Positions 34,664 to 42,571 of a stretch of 64,000 nucleotides of DNA are shown here, piece by piece. The DNA lies in contig JAHFST010000001.1 in the NCBI GenBank assembly GCA_023265625.1, forward strand, positions 33,265 through 97,264. Direction: 5' to 3'. The notes under the pieces are model-generated. The model worked only from the letters and a program-made list of their open reading frames with translations, did no database searches and was not told the origin of the DNA. The translations under genes and the position numbers were made by a program. Position 1 is the first letter of the stretch. Every line of letters starts with the position of its first letter. The stretch comes from Deltaproteobacteria bacterium (lineage in GTDB: Bacteria; UBA10199; JACPAL01; JAHFST01).

Positions 34664-36496
34664 TTAATCAGGTGAAAATTGATTGTGATAAAATGTTTCT
34701 TTTCCATGGGCCAATTGATTGTCTTTTAATAACACACAATTGCCTATGGCCAAGACTTCAATGTCTGTTCCCATAAAGCATCTAAAGGCATCTTCTGGAG
34801 TGCAGACTATGGGTTCGCCCCGTACGTTGAAAGATGTATTGACGACGACCGGGCAACCTGTGAGTTCTTTAAACCTAGTAATGAGAGCGTAGAAGCGGGG
34901 ATTGGTATCTTTGTGAACGGTTTGTAATCGAGCTGAGTAATCCACGTGAGTTACTGCGGGAATCTGTGAGCGAGGGACGTTGAGCTTCTCGATGCCGAAA
35001 AGTTGCTTATCTTTTGAAGGGATGCGCTTACTTTCTTGAACGTCGGCTACTAAAAGCATGTAGGGACTGTCTGTGTCATGATCAAACCAAAGCGAAACAT
35101 CTTCGTTAAGAACACTTGGCGCAAAGGGCCGAAAGGATTCCCGATATTTTACCTTAAGGTTTAATGTTTTTTGCATCGATGGCGATCGTGGATCACCCAA
35201 GATTGATCGCCCACCTAACGCGCGTGGACCGAACTCCATGCGACCTTGGTACCAACCCAGGGCCTTGCCATCGGCCAAGGCGTTTGCACTGGCTTTAAAT
35301 AATTCCTCATCTGAGAGCACGTCGTATTGAGCACCTGCCTTTGTGAGCCGTTCTTCAATGTCCTGTTGTGAATACTGGGGGCCAAGAAAGCCACCTTTCA
35401 TAGTGTCAAATTTATGGATTGACCGAGGTAAATTCAACATAATGTGATAGGCGCCTAATGCAGCGCCAATTGCGCCCCCCGCATCACCCGATGCAGGCTG
35501 GATCCAGATATTGTCAAAAATACCCTCCCGCAGCAACTTACCATTCGCCACGCAATTGAGTGCTACGCCGCCGGCGAGACAAAGGTTTTTTTGCCCCGTG
35601 GATTTTGCAATCGACTTGCCTAGTTTAATCACCACTTCCTCTGTGACTAATTGAATAGAAGCGGCTAGGTCCATTTCACGCTGTGTAATCGTTGATTCAG
35701 GGTTTCGTGGCGGGCCTCCGAATAACCGATGAAAAGATTCATTCGTCATGGTGAAATCGGTGCAGAAGTTAAAATGCTGCATATTCAGCCGAAATGACCC
35801 ATCCTCACGTATATCAATTAGGTGCTTTTTAATGAGATCTGCATATATAGGTTCACCATAAGGCGCTAATCCCATTAGCTTGTACTCACCCGAATTGACC
35901 TTGAACCCTGTATAATAGGTAAATGTAGAGTAGAGTAATCCTAGTGAATGTGGAAAGTGGATTTCTCGCTGAACCGTTAGCTGGTTTCCCTTGCCAATTG
36001 CCAGAGAAGTGGTTGTCCATTCGCCTACGCCATCCATGGTTAGTACGGCGGCCTCTTCAAAAGGAGATGGGAAAAAAGCGCTAGCCGCATGGCTTAAGTG
36101 ATGTTCGGAGAATAAAATCTTTTTCTTCCAATTTGTCTCGCTGCAGATGAAGCTTTTTAATTCACTAACAATCATTCTTTTTTGGAATAATTTATCCTTA
36201 AGCCAAACAGGGAGCGCCGTCACGAACGACCCAAATCCACGCGGTGCAAACGCAAAATAGGTTTCTAATAAACGGTCAAACTTTAAAATAGGTTTGTCAT
36301 AAAAAACTACAAGATCGATTTGACGAGCTTCAATTTTGCCTTCGGCGAGACAATACTTAATTGAATATGTTGGGAATGATGGGTCATGCTTGCGGCGAGT
36401 AAATCGCTCTTCCTGTGCCGCAGCTATAATCTCCCCATCAATGATAAGACAGGCTGCCGAATCGTGATAATAAGCAGAAATACCTATTATTTTCAT
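34664..36496 (-). CDS. Carbamoyltransferase, NodU/CmcH family (copy 2)
   Basis: 610 residues. MKIIGISAYYHDSAACLIIDGEII and QEERFTRRKHD; EHHLSHAASAFFPS (metal His pair); VLTMDGVGEW; LCLAGGVALNCVANGKLL; GRMEFGPRALGGRSIL; VVVNTSFNVRGEPIV near the C-terminus. Full length. Very different in sequence from the copy at 16987-18738, so not a recent duplication; the two probably carbamoylate different positions or sugars. It is flanked by SxtJ-like and SGNH genes. Confidence 0.95.
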   Translation of the reverse strand: MKIIGISAYYHDSAACLIIDGEIIAAAQEERFTRRKHDPSFPTYSIKYCLAEGKIEARQIDLVVFYDKPILKFDRLLETYFAFAPRGFGSFVTALPVWLKDKLFQKRMIVSELKSFICSETNWKKKILFSEHHLSHAASAFFPSPFEEAAVLTMDGVGEWTTTSLAIGKGNQLTVQREIHFPHSLGLLYSTFTYYTGFKVNSGEYKLMGLAPYGEPIYADLIKKHLIDIREDGSFRLNMQHFNFCTDFTMTNESFHRLFGGPPRNPESTITQREMDLAASIQLVTEEVVIKLGKSIAKSTGQKNLCLAGGVALNCVANGKLLREGIFDNIWIQPASGDAGGAIGAALGAYHIMLNLPRSIHKFDTMKGGFLGPQYSQQDIEERLTKAGAQYDVLSDEELFKASANALADGKALGWYQGRMEFGPRALGGRSILGDPRSPSMQKTLNLKVKYRESFRPFAPSVLNEDVSLWFDHDTDSPYMLLVADVQESKRIPSKDKQLFGIEKLNVPRSQIPAVTHVDYSARLQTVHKDTNPRFYALITRFKELTGCPVVVNTSFNVRGEPIVCTPEDAFRCFMGTDIEVLAIGNCVLLKDNQLAHGKETFYHNQFSPD

Positions 36497-36522
36497 GGTA
36501 TAAAAGTAATTGATTTGTTCAT

Positions 36523-36753
36523 CTAAAATTGATTTTGATATGAGTTAGGGGTTTTGCCTATTAGGTCGCGTTCGATCCAATAACTGGGTAGTTTTTTTTG
36601 GCGCAGTCGAAGCTTGTCTCTACCCATTAGTCTGCTCATCACAGCCACTGGCGTTACAATCAAATAAAAGAAAATGGCCAAGAGGATACAAATGGTCAGA
36701 TTAGATAGGATGTTGATAAAGTTGTTAGTTTTCTGATGGTCTTGGGAACTCAA
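36523..36753 (-). CDS. SxtJ-like small membrane protein
   Basis: 76 residues with one membrane span (LTICILLAIFFYLIVTPVAVM), then MSRLMGRDKLRLRQKKLPSYWIERD, which matches the C-terminal signature of SxtJ-family membrane proteins (TP..LLMR..GKD.L....SYW). SxtJ proteins usually exceed 120 residues, so this is a short form lacking the first span. The frame has no ATG and must start at TTG 36753. It lies between the alcohol dehydrogenase and carbamoyltransferase genes, the usual partner. Function unknown. Confidence 0.7.
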   Translation of the reverse strand: MSSQDHQKTNNFINILSNLTICILLAIFFYLIVTPVAVMSRLMGRDKLRLRQKKLPSYWIERDLIGKTPNSYQNQF

Positions 36754-36758
36754 ACGAG

Positions 36759-37931
36759 TTATCCGTTAAGTATGAATGGCTTTAAGAAAATGGCCAAGTG
36801 TTCTTCTATAGTAAAGGGAACTGGATTCTGATCAAACGCAGCTTGTTGGGTTCCCATGACTTTCAGGACATTATCAAACTGTTCTGGACCTATGCCAAAT
36901 ACGCTCAGCTTGCTTGGAACTTCCAGAATGTGCCAAAGATTCTTAATATGGCTGAGAACAAGACGTGCCTTTGTCTCAGCAGATGCATCTGAGCTTCCAA
37001 GCCCGATGAGTGGTGCCAACTCAGAATAGAGTGTAAACCCTGCATCAATATTAAACTTGATGACATCTGGGCAGAACATGCCTCCACCGATACCATGCGG
37101 CACTTTGTAGTAGACACTTAACGGATAAGAAATGGCAGCAGCCACGCCTGACCCCGAGTTCATCTGAATCATGCCCCCCAGGTGGGCTCCCAGAAGCAAA
37201 TCTAGACGATGGGTCAGATTTTTTGGATCAGTTTTTAGGCTTGGAAGTGCATTGACCAGCAAGGTAAAAGCCTTTCGAACAAGCATGTCACTCATTGGAT
37301 TGCGCTGTTTACAGGCAAATCCTTCCAGCGTGTGTACGAGCGCGTCAACTCCTGCACTAAGAGCTGGCCCATAAGGGCATGTAACGGTGGCTTCGCCATC
37401 GAGCATTGCCCAAGTTGGAAACATGTAACGCCCGTTGATTCCCATTTTCCGATTGCTTTTTAGATCGACAAAAGATGCGTTGAATGCAGCTTCACTGCCT
37501 GTTCCGGCGGTGGTGGGTACGAGAACCGTAGGTACACCTGGGACTTGCAGCTTATCAAAACCACGATAATCCAATGGGTCGCCGTGGTTGGTTTGCAACG
37601 CCGCGACCGCTTTTGCCGTATCCATGCAACTTCCCCCACCGACACCCACAATTACGTCATGTATATTCTTACGGAATACCTGCAGTGTGTCACGGAGAGA
37701 GTCGTAGGTTGGTTCTGCAGCCCCTGGATTTAAATGAAACCAAAAATCTTTGCCGAATTCAGCACGTAGAAGCTTTTCAACTTCTAACCACAGGGAGCTA
37801 CGGGCAAATCCTGCATCTACCAAAAAGGCAGGTTTCTGAAACCTACGTTCGCGCAAGAAAGCTGGAATTGTCCTAAACAGGCCGTTGCCAGCAACCATAT
37901 CGATATGAGTGAGGAAGCGAAATGTCATCAT
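36759..37931 (-). CDS. Iron-type (group III) alcohol dehydrogenase family protein
   Basis: 390 residues. VIVGVGGGSCMDTAKAVAAL (NAD-binding), PTTAGTGSEAAFNASF, DALVH with the metal ligands Asp196 and His200, and VPHGIGG with His279. The third usual His (in an AHPLG context) reads ISYPLS, Tyr269. It may reduce a sugar- or nonulosonate-derived aldehyde or ketone; relatives occur in nonulosonate loci. It is 5 bases from the CBS-protein gene and 5 from the SxtJ-like gene. Confidence 0.85.
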   Translation of the reverse strand: MMTFRFLTHIDMVAGNGLFRTIPAFLRERRFQKPAFLVDAGFARSSLWLEVEKLLRAEFGKDFWFHLNPGAAEPTYDSLRDTLQVFRKNIHDVIVGVGGGSCMDTAKAVAALQTNHGDPLDYRGFDKLQVPGVPTVLVPTTAGTGSEAAFNASFVDLKSNRKMGINGRYMFPTWAMLDGEATVTCPYGPALSAGVDALVHTLEGFACKQRNPMSDMLVRKAFTLLVNALPSLKTDPKNLTHRLDLLLGAHLGGMIQMNSGSGVAAAISYPLSVYYKVPHGIGGGMFCPDVIKFNIDAGFTLYSELAPLIGLGSSDASAETKARLVLSHIKNLWHILEVPSKLSVFGIGPEQFDNVLKVMGTQQAAFDQNPVPFTIEEHLAIFLKPFILNG

Positions 37932-37936
37932 ACTTT

Positions 37937-38287
37937 CTAAGGTTTATCGTTCGTAAAAACGTCTTGCAATGTTATGACACTTTGAAGTTCAAAGTCCTCG
38001 GTTACCACAGGAATAAGTGTGATTCCAGTTGTTAAAATTTTTCGAGCGGTAAAGAGATCTCGTGTTTGCATATATTGAAAGGATGGTTTGAAGAGGCCAC
38101 GTAAAGGCGTGTGTATATCAACGCCAGACAGAATGGCGCGCAATACATCGCCTTCACTAAAAACACCTACAACCTTGCCGCTGATCCCCTTCACGATCAC
38201 GCACCGGCTGTTATTTTTTTGAATCAACGCGATAGCGTCTTCCATGGTTGCAGACTCATGGATTAAAAAATTGCTGAGGATATTCAT
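37937..38287 (-). CDS. Stand-alone CBS-domain pair
   Basis: 116 residues with two CBS motifs: NNSRCVIVKGISGKVVGVFSEGDVLRAIL and TTGITLIPVVTEDFELQSVITLQDVF. CBS pairs bind adenosine nucleotides and regulate partner enzymes. In PtmE-type enzymes a CBS pair is fused to the nucleotidyltransferase; here the nucleotidyltransferase is separate (28516-29223), so this may be its detached regulatory half. It could equally regulate the neighbouring dehydrogenase. Confidence 0.85.
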   Translation of the reverse strand: MNILSNFLIHESATMEDAIALIQKNNSRCVIVKGISGKVVGVFSEGDVLRAILSGVDIHTPLRGLFKPSFQYMQTRDLFTARKILTTGITLIPVVTEDFELQSVITLQDVFTNDKP

Positions 38288-38298
38288 ACTGAGCCCTC

Positions 38299-39450
38299 CT
38301 AATAAGTCAGATTCTTTACTAAAAGCTTATCGGTAATACGGGTTTCCGCAAGCAATTTTACAATGCGGGAAGTTGAATGCCCATCTCCATATGGATTTGG
38401 GCATTTGCCGCGCAAACTCTGGCGAAATTGTGAAGAGAGAGCTTGTTCTATAGCTGCGCGAATAGAATATTCATCAAAAGGGGCAGTTATTACATTTTTT
38501 CCCTGGAGTCGATTATTCTGCCGTCTGCCAAGGTTAACAGCTGGCAGCTCAAAGGTAGGTGCCTCAAGCAATGCGGAGCTTGAATTGCCTACCATGCAAG
38601 CCGAAAGTTTCATCATCCCTAGAAATTCCTGGCGTTTCAAATTAGCAAAAACGTGAAACTCACCGTGACGATGCCGATCAATTCCTTCGCGAATCATGAG
38701 CGAACCAGCATCATTATTTGGTAGAATAACTATCTTAGGAAGGTCGAACTGACGCAGCGCTGCCATGGTTGCATCAATTTGCGACTGGGCCAGATTAAAC
38801 TCTTCGGTCACGGGATGTTGGACAATTAAAATAAATGGTCGGCTAAAATTGATTCCGTATTGTTGGGTCAGCTCTTCTTTTGGGGTAAACATTCCCTGTA
38901 CCAGTTCATCCACCTGGGGAGCACCCACGTTGTGTACACGAAAAGGTTCTTCGCCCAGTAGGATAAGTCTTTTTGCAGCGTCCTCATTGGAGGCGAAATG
39001 GAGATGGGCATATTTTCCAATGGCATGCCGCGTCATGCCATCAATGTTTCCGGATAATTCCCCAGCCTGTATGTGAGCCACGGGAATATAGCAAAAGGCT
39101 CCTGCGATTGCCCCCATGAGTTGCTCTCCTCGGTCACCTGCCAGGATAATCCAGTCAGGCTTGCTACTCGCAAGAATATCCGCCATGGAAGATAAAAACG
39201 AACCAAGGGATTTTATTTGGGTAACGTGATTATAACCATCAAACGACATATACACTTTGTAATCCACCTTAAATCCATCGGATTCAATCTCAGCCAGAGA
39301 AAGGCCGTAGGTTGGTAGCAAGTGCATATTTGTTACACAGATCGAATATGATAATTGATCTGACTTTTCGATCATTCGTAGGATGGGCCTGATATAACCC
39401 CATTCTCCTCGCGAGCCAGTGATAAATAACAATTTTTTTCTATCTGTCAT
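38299..39450 (-). CDS. neuC: UDP/GDP-HexNAc 2-epimerase, hydrolysing (NeuC/LegG-like)
   Basis: 383 residues, GT-B fold. KKLLFITGSRGEWGYIRPILRMI, WIILAGDRGEQLMGAIAGAFCYIPVAHIQAGELSGNIDGMTRHAIGKYAHLHFASNEDAAKRLILLGE and FILIVQHPVTEEF are the NeuC/LegG signatures. It releases a ManNAc-type or 2,4-diacetamido-6-deoxy sugar from its nucleotide for the synthase. The stop overlaps nothing; the start (ATG 39450) overlaps the NeuB-type stop (ATGA). Whether it takes UDP-GlcNAc or a di-N-acetyl substrate is open. Confidence 0.92.
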   Translation of the reverse strand: MTDRKKLLFITGSRGEWGYIRPILRMIEKSDQLSYSICVTNMHLLPTYGLSLAEIESDGFKVDYKVYMSFDGYNHVTQIKSLGSFLSSMADILASSKPDWIILAGDRGEQLMGAIAGAFCYIPVAHIQAGELSGNIDGMTRHAIGKYAHLHFASNEDAAKRLILLGEEPFRVHNVGAPQVDELVQGMFTPKEELTQQYGINFSRPFILIVQHPVTEEFNLAQSQIDATMAALRQFDLPKIVILPNNDAGSLMIREGIDRHRHGEFHVFANLKRQEFLGMMKLSACMVGNSSSALLEAPTFELPAVNLGRRQNNRLQGKNVITAPFDEYSIRAAIEQALSSQFRQSLRGKCPNPYGDGHSTSRIVKLLAETRITDKLLVKNLTY

Positions 39451-40481
39451 GTTAGCTTTGGACCCTCAAAATCATCCCAATGTAGCAGCTTATTTTCTGC
39501 AACATTGCGAATAGCTTTGCGACCCAAGATTTTGGGTAGAAGGTGCGAAGGGATTCCTGTCCCGGGACGCTTGGACCACAACATCTCGGATGTCAGGGTT
39601 TCACCTGAACGAATCGGACAGGTACTGACAATACTTCTAAATGCCCAAGTGCGGATTTGATTTTCACGGCTGTGGACAGCTTTATCGGATCCCAATGCGG
39701 CTTCTACCTTGCGGATTCCGTCGACAAGCATAGCCAAGTCACGAAAATCAATGGATACGGACTGGTCAGGACCAGGCGTGCGTTTATCCAGGATGACGTG
39801 CTTTTCTATAATGCATGCACCTAGCGCCACCGCTGCAAAAGACGTAAAAAGGTCTGGAGTGTGGTCAGAATGGCCGATGACGGCTTTGGCAAAACGGTTT
39901 TGCATGGTGTTGATGACCCGGAGATTGATATCTTCATAGACGGGTGGATATTCGCTTATGCAATTCAATAATGCCAGTGGCACGCCGGTTTCGACCAATG
40001 CATTGTAGGTGCGTTCGATCTCATCAACCGTGGCCATGCCTGTTGAGACGATCATTGGCTTGCCAAGCCCTGCGATACGGAGCAACGAGGGAATGTCCGT
40101 CATCTCTCCGGAACCTATTTTATAGGCGGGCACTCCTAATGGGTCGAGTTCCTGTGCGGCAGCCCAACTAAAAGGAGTGCATAGATAGACAATCCCGATT
40201 TTATCGCAGTAATCCTTGATATGTCGGTGCTGTGTGATAGTCAGTGCATACTTCTTGAGGAACTCGTAGAGTGGTTCCTCAAAGTTGGCTGACATTGGCG
40301 TATCAGGGAGCATTTCCTCATCAGGGAGGTGATGCTGGAACTTAATAGCATCAACTCCGGCGAGTTTTGCCTGTCGAGCCATTTCCAGTGCGGCCTTGAG
40401 GTCACCCATGTGGTTGTCACAGGCCTCTGCAATAATAAAGACTGGGTTTCCTGGTCCAACGAGCCGATCTGCAATTTTCAT
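39447..40481 (-). CDS. Nonulosonic acid synthase, NeuB/LegI-like (copy 2)
   Basis: About 344 residues from the ATG at 40481, which has GGAG six bases upstream; a second ATG at 40493 lacks one. VFIIAEACDNHMGDLKAALEMARQAKLAGVDAIKFQHH; the usual EAGxNH reads EACDNH. LNCISEYPPVYEDINLRVI and GHSDHTPD follow, then the SAF domain with SKRPGTGIPSHLLPKILG. It makes a nine-carbon acid from phosphoenolpyruvate and the NeuC-type product. Clearly diverged from the copy at 30273-31331. Confidence 0.92.
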   Translation of the reverse strand: MKIADRLVGPGNPVFIIAEACDNHMGDLKAALEMARQAKLAGVDAIKFQHHLPDEEMLPDTPMSANFEEPLYEFLKKYALTITQHRHIKDYCDKIGIVYLCTPFSWAAAQELDPLGVPAYKIGSGEMTDIPSLLRIAGLGKPMIVSTGMATVDEIERTYNALVETGVPLALLNCISEYPPVYEDINLRVINTMQNRFAKAVIGHSDHTPDLFTSFAAVALGACIIEKHVILDKRTPGPDQSVSIDFRDLAMLVDGIRKVEAALGSDKAVHSRENQIRTWAFRSIVSTCPIRSGETLTSEMLWSKRPGTGIPSHLLPKILGRKAIRNVAENKLLHWDDFEGPKLT

Positions 40482-40511
40482 ATTCGTCTCCATTTTTTGG
40501 TCAGATGCATT

Positions 40512-42281
40512 CTATGCGTGAATCACTTCCAAATGACTCTCCTCCACAACAACCCGTCCTCTTTCCAGTCGATACAATCTTCCGCAATACTGCACTGTGG
40601 ACAGTCGATGGGCGACAATGATCACGGTTTTGGTGCCTTGTAGGACGCGTATGGCTTCCATGACGCCACGTTCGGTTGTGGTGTCGAGTGCGCTGGTTGC
40701 TTCGTCCAATACCAGCACAGCAGGATCGTGGTATAGCGCACGGGCAATGCCAATACGCTGGCGCTGACCACCGGAAAGACGGATGCCGCGTTCGCCAACC
40801 AAGGTTTCGAGTCCGTCTGGCAAACTGTCTATGAAGTCATCTAGTTGCGCAGCGCAGATGGCACGTTTGATTGCAACTTCATTGATCTGTCCACTGGGCA
40901 AGCCAAAGGCAATATTGCGGCGTAGGGTGTCGTCAGTAAGGTAGATAGACTGAGGGACATAGCCAATTTGATCCTGCCAGCCACGAAGTGTCTTCTGGAT
41001 ATCGATGCCATCAACTTTCACAGCGCCACTCACTGGCGTGAGAAGGCCGAGAATAATATCCACCAAGGTGCTCTTGCCTGCGCCACTGCTACCGATAAAA
41101 CCAACTGAAGTTCCTCGGGGAATCGATAGACTCACTTCGCGCAGTGCATAAGCTTCGGCATTGGGATACTGAAAGTTGATATGATCAAGAACCAAAGTGT
41201 TTTTGAATGGTAAGGGCTGACTAGACTGCGGGACTATAGTTGTATCGATTAACTGAATTTCACTGTGCAAGGTGTTGATGACCGGTAAAGAGAACCGCAC
41301 ACTTTGAATACCCCCGATTATACGGTTGACCGATGGCATAAGGCGAAAGGCCGCAGCGGCAAACAATCCCAACGTAGGCAACAGGGTTTCCAAAGGTTTC
41401 CCCTGGCCGATAATGACTAATGCTAGAGCGGCCAATCCAGTAACGGCGAGAAGTTCTAGCCAGAGCCTGGGCAATGCCTGTAACGCAGTTTGACGCTGGC
41501 CGACCCTTGCACTGCCTATGTTGTGCCATTCGTATTGTTCGAGAAAATCGTTTTCGCGTCCAAGAATTTTTACATCTTTGGCGCCGCCCAATCCCTGCTG
41601 CAGATGTTGGATGCGAAGTCCTTCGTGATACTGACGTGCTTCGCCCCAACGTAGAATATGGCCACGGGTGATGTGATTAAATCCCCAAGCAGATAGGCCA
41701 AGGATACTTCCCACCAATAGCGACCCGAGTGGTTCGACCGTCAGGAGTAATGCTGAAATACCGAGCAACACGAAGATCTCCGTTGTCAACATGAGGCCTT
41801 GCTGGACCACGCTTGTGAGATCGCTCACTTGGCCAATGGTATTGCGGATCAACTGTGCCGAATTGCGTTGCAGGTGAAAGGTATAGGGTTGCCGCAGGTA
41901 GCCAGCAAAGAGTTTTTGAGATAGGCGAGCTTGAAGTTCAAAAATAAAGTATGCTTGTCGCCAGGCGAGAAAAGCGAGGAATAACGTTTTGACTGCATAC
42001 ACTCCGAATAGCGTCAGCATGCCGACAATGATCAGCTGCTTGTGGCCTGCGCTACCAAAACTATTTAGCCACAACTTCAGAAATGGATATTTAATAACCA
42101 AGTCGCCTTGAGACACCAAGGCAAGCGCAGGAATGACCATGCCAATTCCCAGGGTTTCCATTACCATACCAATGATCATCTGGCACAATAACACCAAAGC
42201 CATTCTGTGTTGGTCATGGTTCAATAGTTGCCAAAGCTTTTTAGAAATAGTCACGTCCCTATTTTTCATCGTCCCATTCAC
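40512..42281 (-). CDS. ABC transporter, lipid-linked oligosaccharide flippase (PglK/MsbA type)
   Basis: About 585-589 residues; membrane domain with five to six hydrophobic segments, then an ATPase. Walker A GSSGAGKST, signature LSGGQRQRIGIARAL, Walker B VLVLDEATSALD and the H-loop IVAHRLS. The fused half-transporter layout matches PglK, which flips a complete lipid-linked glycan, and no Wzx is visible, so this is the probable flippase. It is the first gene of the 42-kb minus-strand locus. Start is either GTG 42281 or ATG 42269. The ops-like site lies 31 bases upstream. Confidence 0.92.
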   Translation of the reverse strand: MNGTMKNRDVTISKKLWQLLNHDQHRMALVLLCQMIIGMVMETLGIGMVIPALALVSQGDLVIKYPFLKLWLNSFGSAGHKQLIIVGMLTLFGVYAVKTLFLAFLAWRQAYFIFELQARLSQKLFAGYLRQPYTFHLQRNSAQLIRNTIGQVSDLTSVVQQGLMLTTEIFVLLGISALLLTVEPLGSLLVGSILGLSAWGFNHITRGHILRWGEARQYHEGLRIQHLQQGLGGAKDVKILGRENDFLEQYEWHNIGSARVGQRQTALQALPRLWLELLAVTGLAALALVIIGQGKPLETLLPTLGLFAAAAFRLMPSVNRIIGGIQSVRFSLPVINTLHSEIQLIDTTIVPQSSQPLPFKNTLVLDHINFQYPNAEAYALREVSLSIPRGTSVGFIGSSGAGKSTLVDIILGLLTPVSGAVKVDGIDIQKTLRGWQDQIGYVPQSIYLTDDTLRRNIAFGLPSGQINEVAIKRAICAAQLDDFIDSLPDGLETLVGERGIRLSGGQRQRIGIARALYHDPAVLVLDEATSALDTTTERGVMEAIRVLQGTKTVIIVAHRLSTVQYCGRLYRLERGRVVVEESHLEVIHA

Positions 42282-42311
42282 ATTCTGCTAAAAGTGGTTT
42301 AAAAAATCGGG

Positions 42312-42323
42312 CAAGCTACCGCC
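42312..42323 (-). promoter_or_regulatory. ops-like element (RfaH/NusG-paralogue recruitment site)
   Basis: Minus strand reads GGCGGTAGCTTG, 11 of 12 bases identical to the ops consensus GGCGGTAGCGTG, including the GC-GGTA-GC mini-hairpin read by RfaH on the non-template strand. It is in the correct orientation and 31 bases before the first gene of a 42-kb glycan operon, exactly where ops sites function in other Gram-negative polysaccharide loci. A competing reading is a weak terminator, because GGGC and GCCC arms flank it and Ts follow on both strands, but the stem is only four pairs. Confidence 0.6.
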
Positions 42324-42485
42324 CTTTTACTTATTGGGATTCAATATACTTTTCAATAGGATAGAACACATCGTAGCCATCAAATAATAAATTACAGCTT
42401 GTATGCTTAGGTGGCCCCGAGAGGGTGTTCCTATAGATAAACTTTCAATTTGGTGCAAGAAAAATGTTTCGTGTATGCGTCTCAG

Positions 42486-42514
42486 TTGACAAGAGGAATT
42501 GAAGTTGTTACAGG
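42486..42514 (+). promoter_or_regulatory. Possible sigma-70-type promoter for the export genes
   Basis: TTGACA at 42486-42491, a 17-base spacer, then TACAGG at 42509-42514. The -35 box is perfect; the -10 box is poor. It would start transcription about 50 bases upstream of the ATG at 42572. Assigned by pattern only. Confidence 0.35.
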
Positions 42515-42571
42515 GCTCGGCTCAATTGCAGGGTTGCCTCGTCAAAGCCTCACAGGGTAGAAAGGAAATGG

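Larger units (their letters stand above)
42282..42571. other. Divergent intergenic region of the glycan locus (290 bases)
   Basis: The region separates the flippase gene (minus) from the SLBB export gene (plus). It contains the ops-like element (42312-42323), a possible plus-strand promoter (42486-42514) and a ribosome binding site AAAGGA before the ATG at 42572. No further gene, RNA motif or long repeat was seen. It must hold the start of transcription for the long minus-strand locus, but no convincing -35/-10 pair was found on that strand. Confidence 0.7.

Noticed and set aside
41260..41649. 129-codon frame within the ABC transporter gene
   Set aside because: Out-of-frame reading of a well-supported gene; composition is random-like.
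42312..42330. Rho-independent terminator reading of the GGGC...GCCC stem flanked by T-runs
   Set aside because: Only four base pairs in the stem, and it stands upstream of both divergent genes, where a terminator would be odd. Kept as an alternative to the ops reading.
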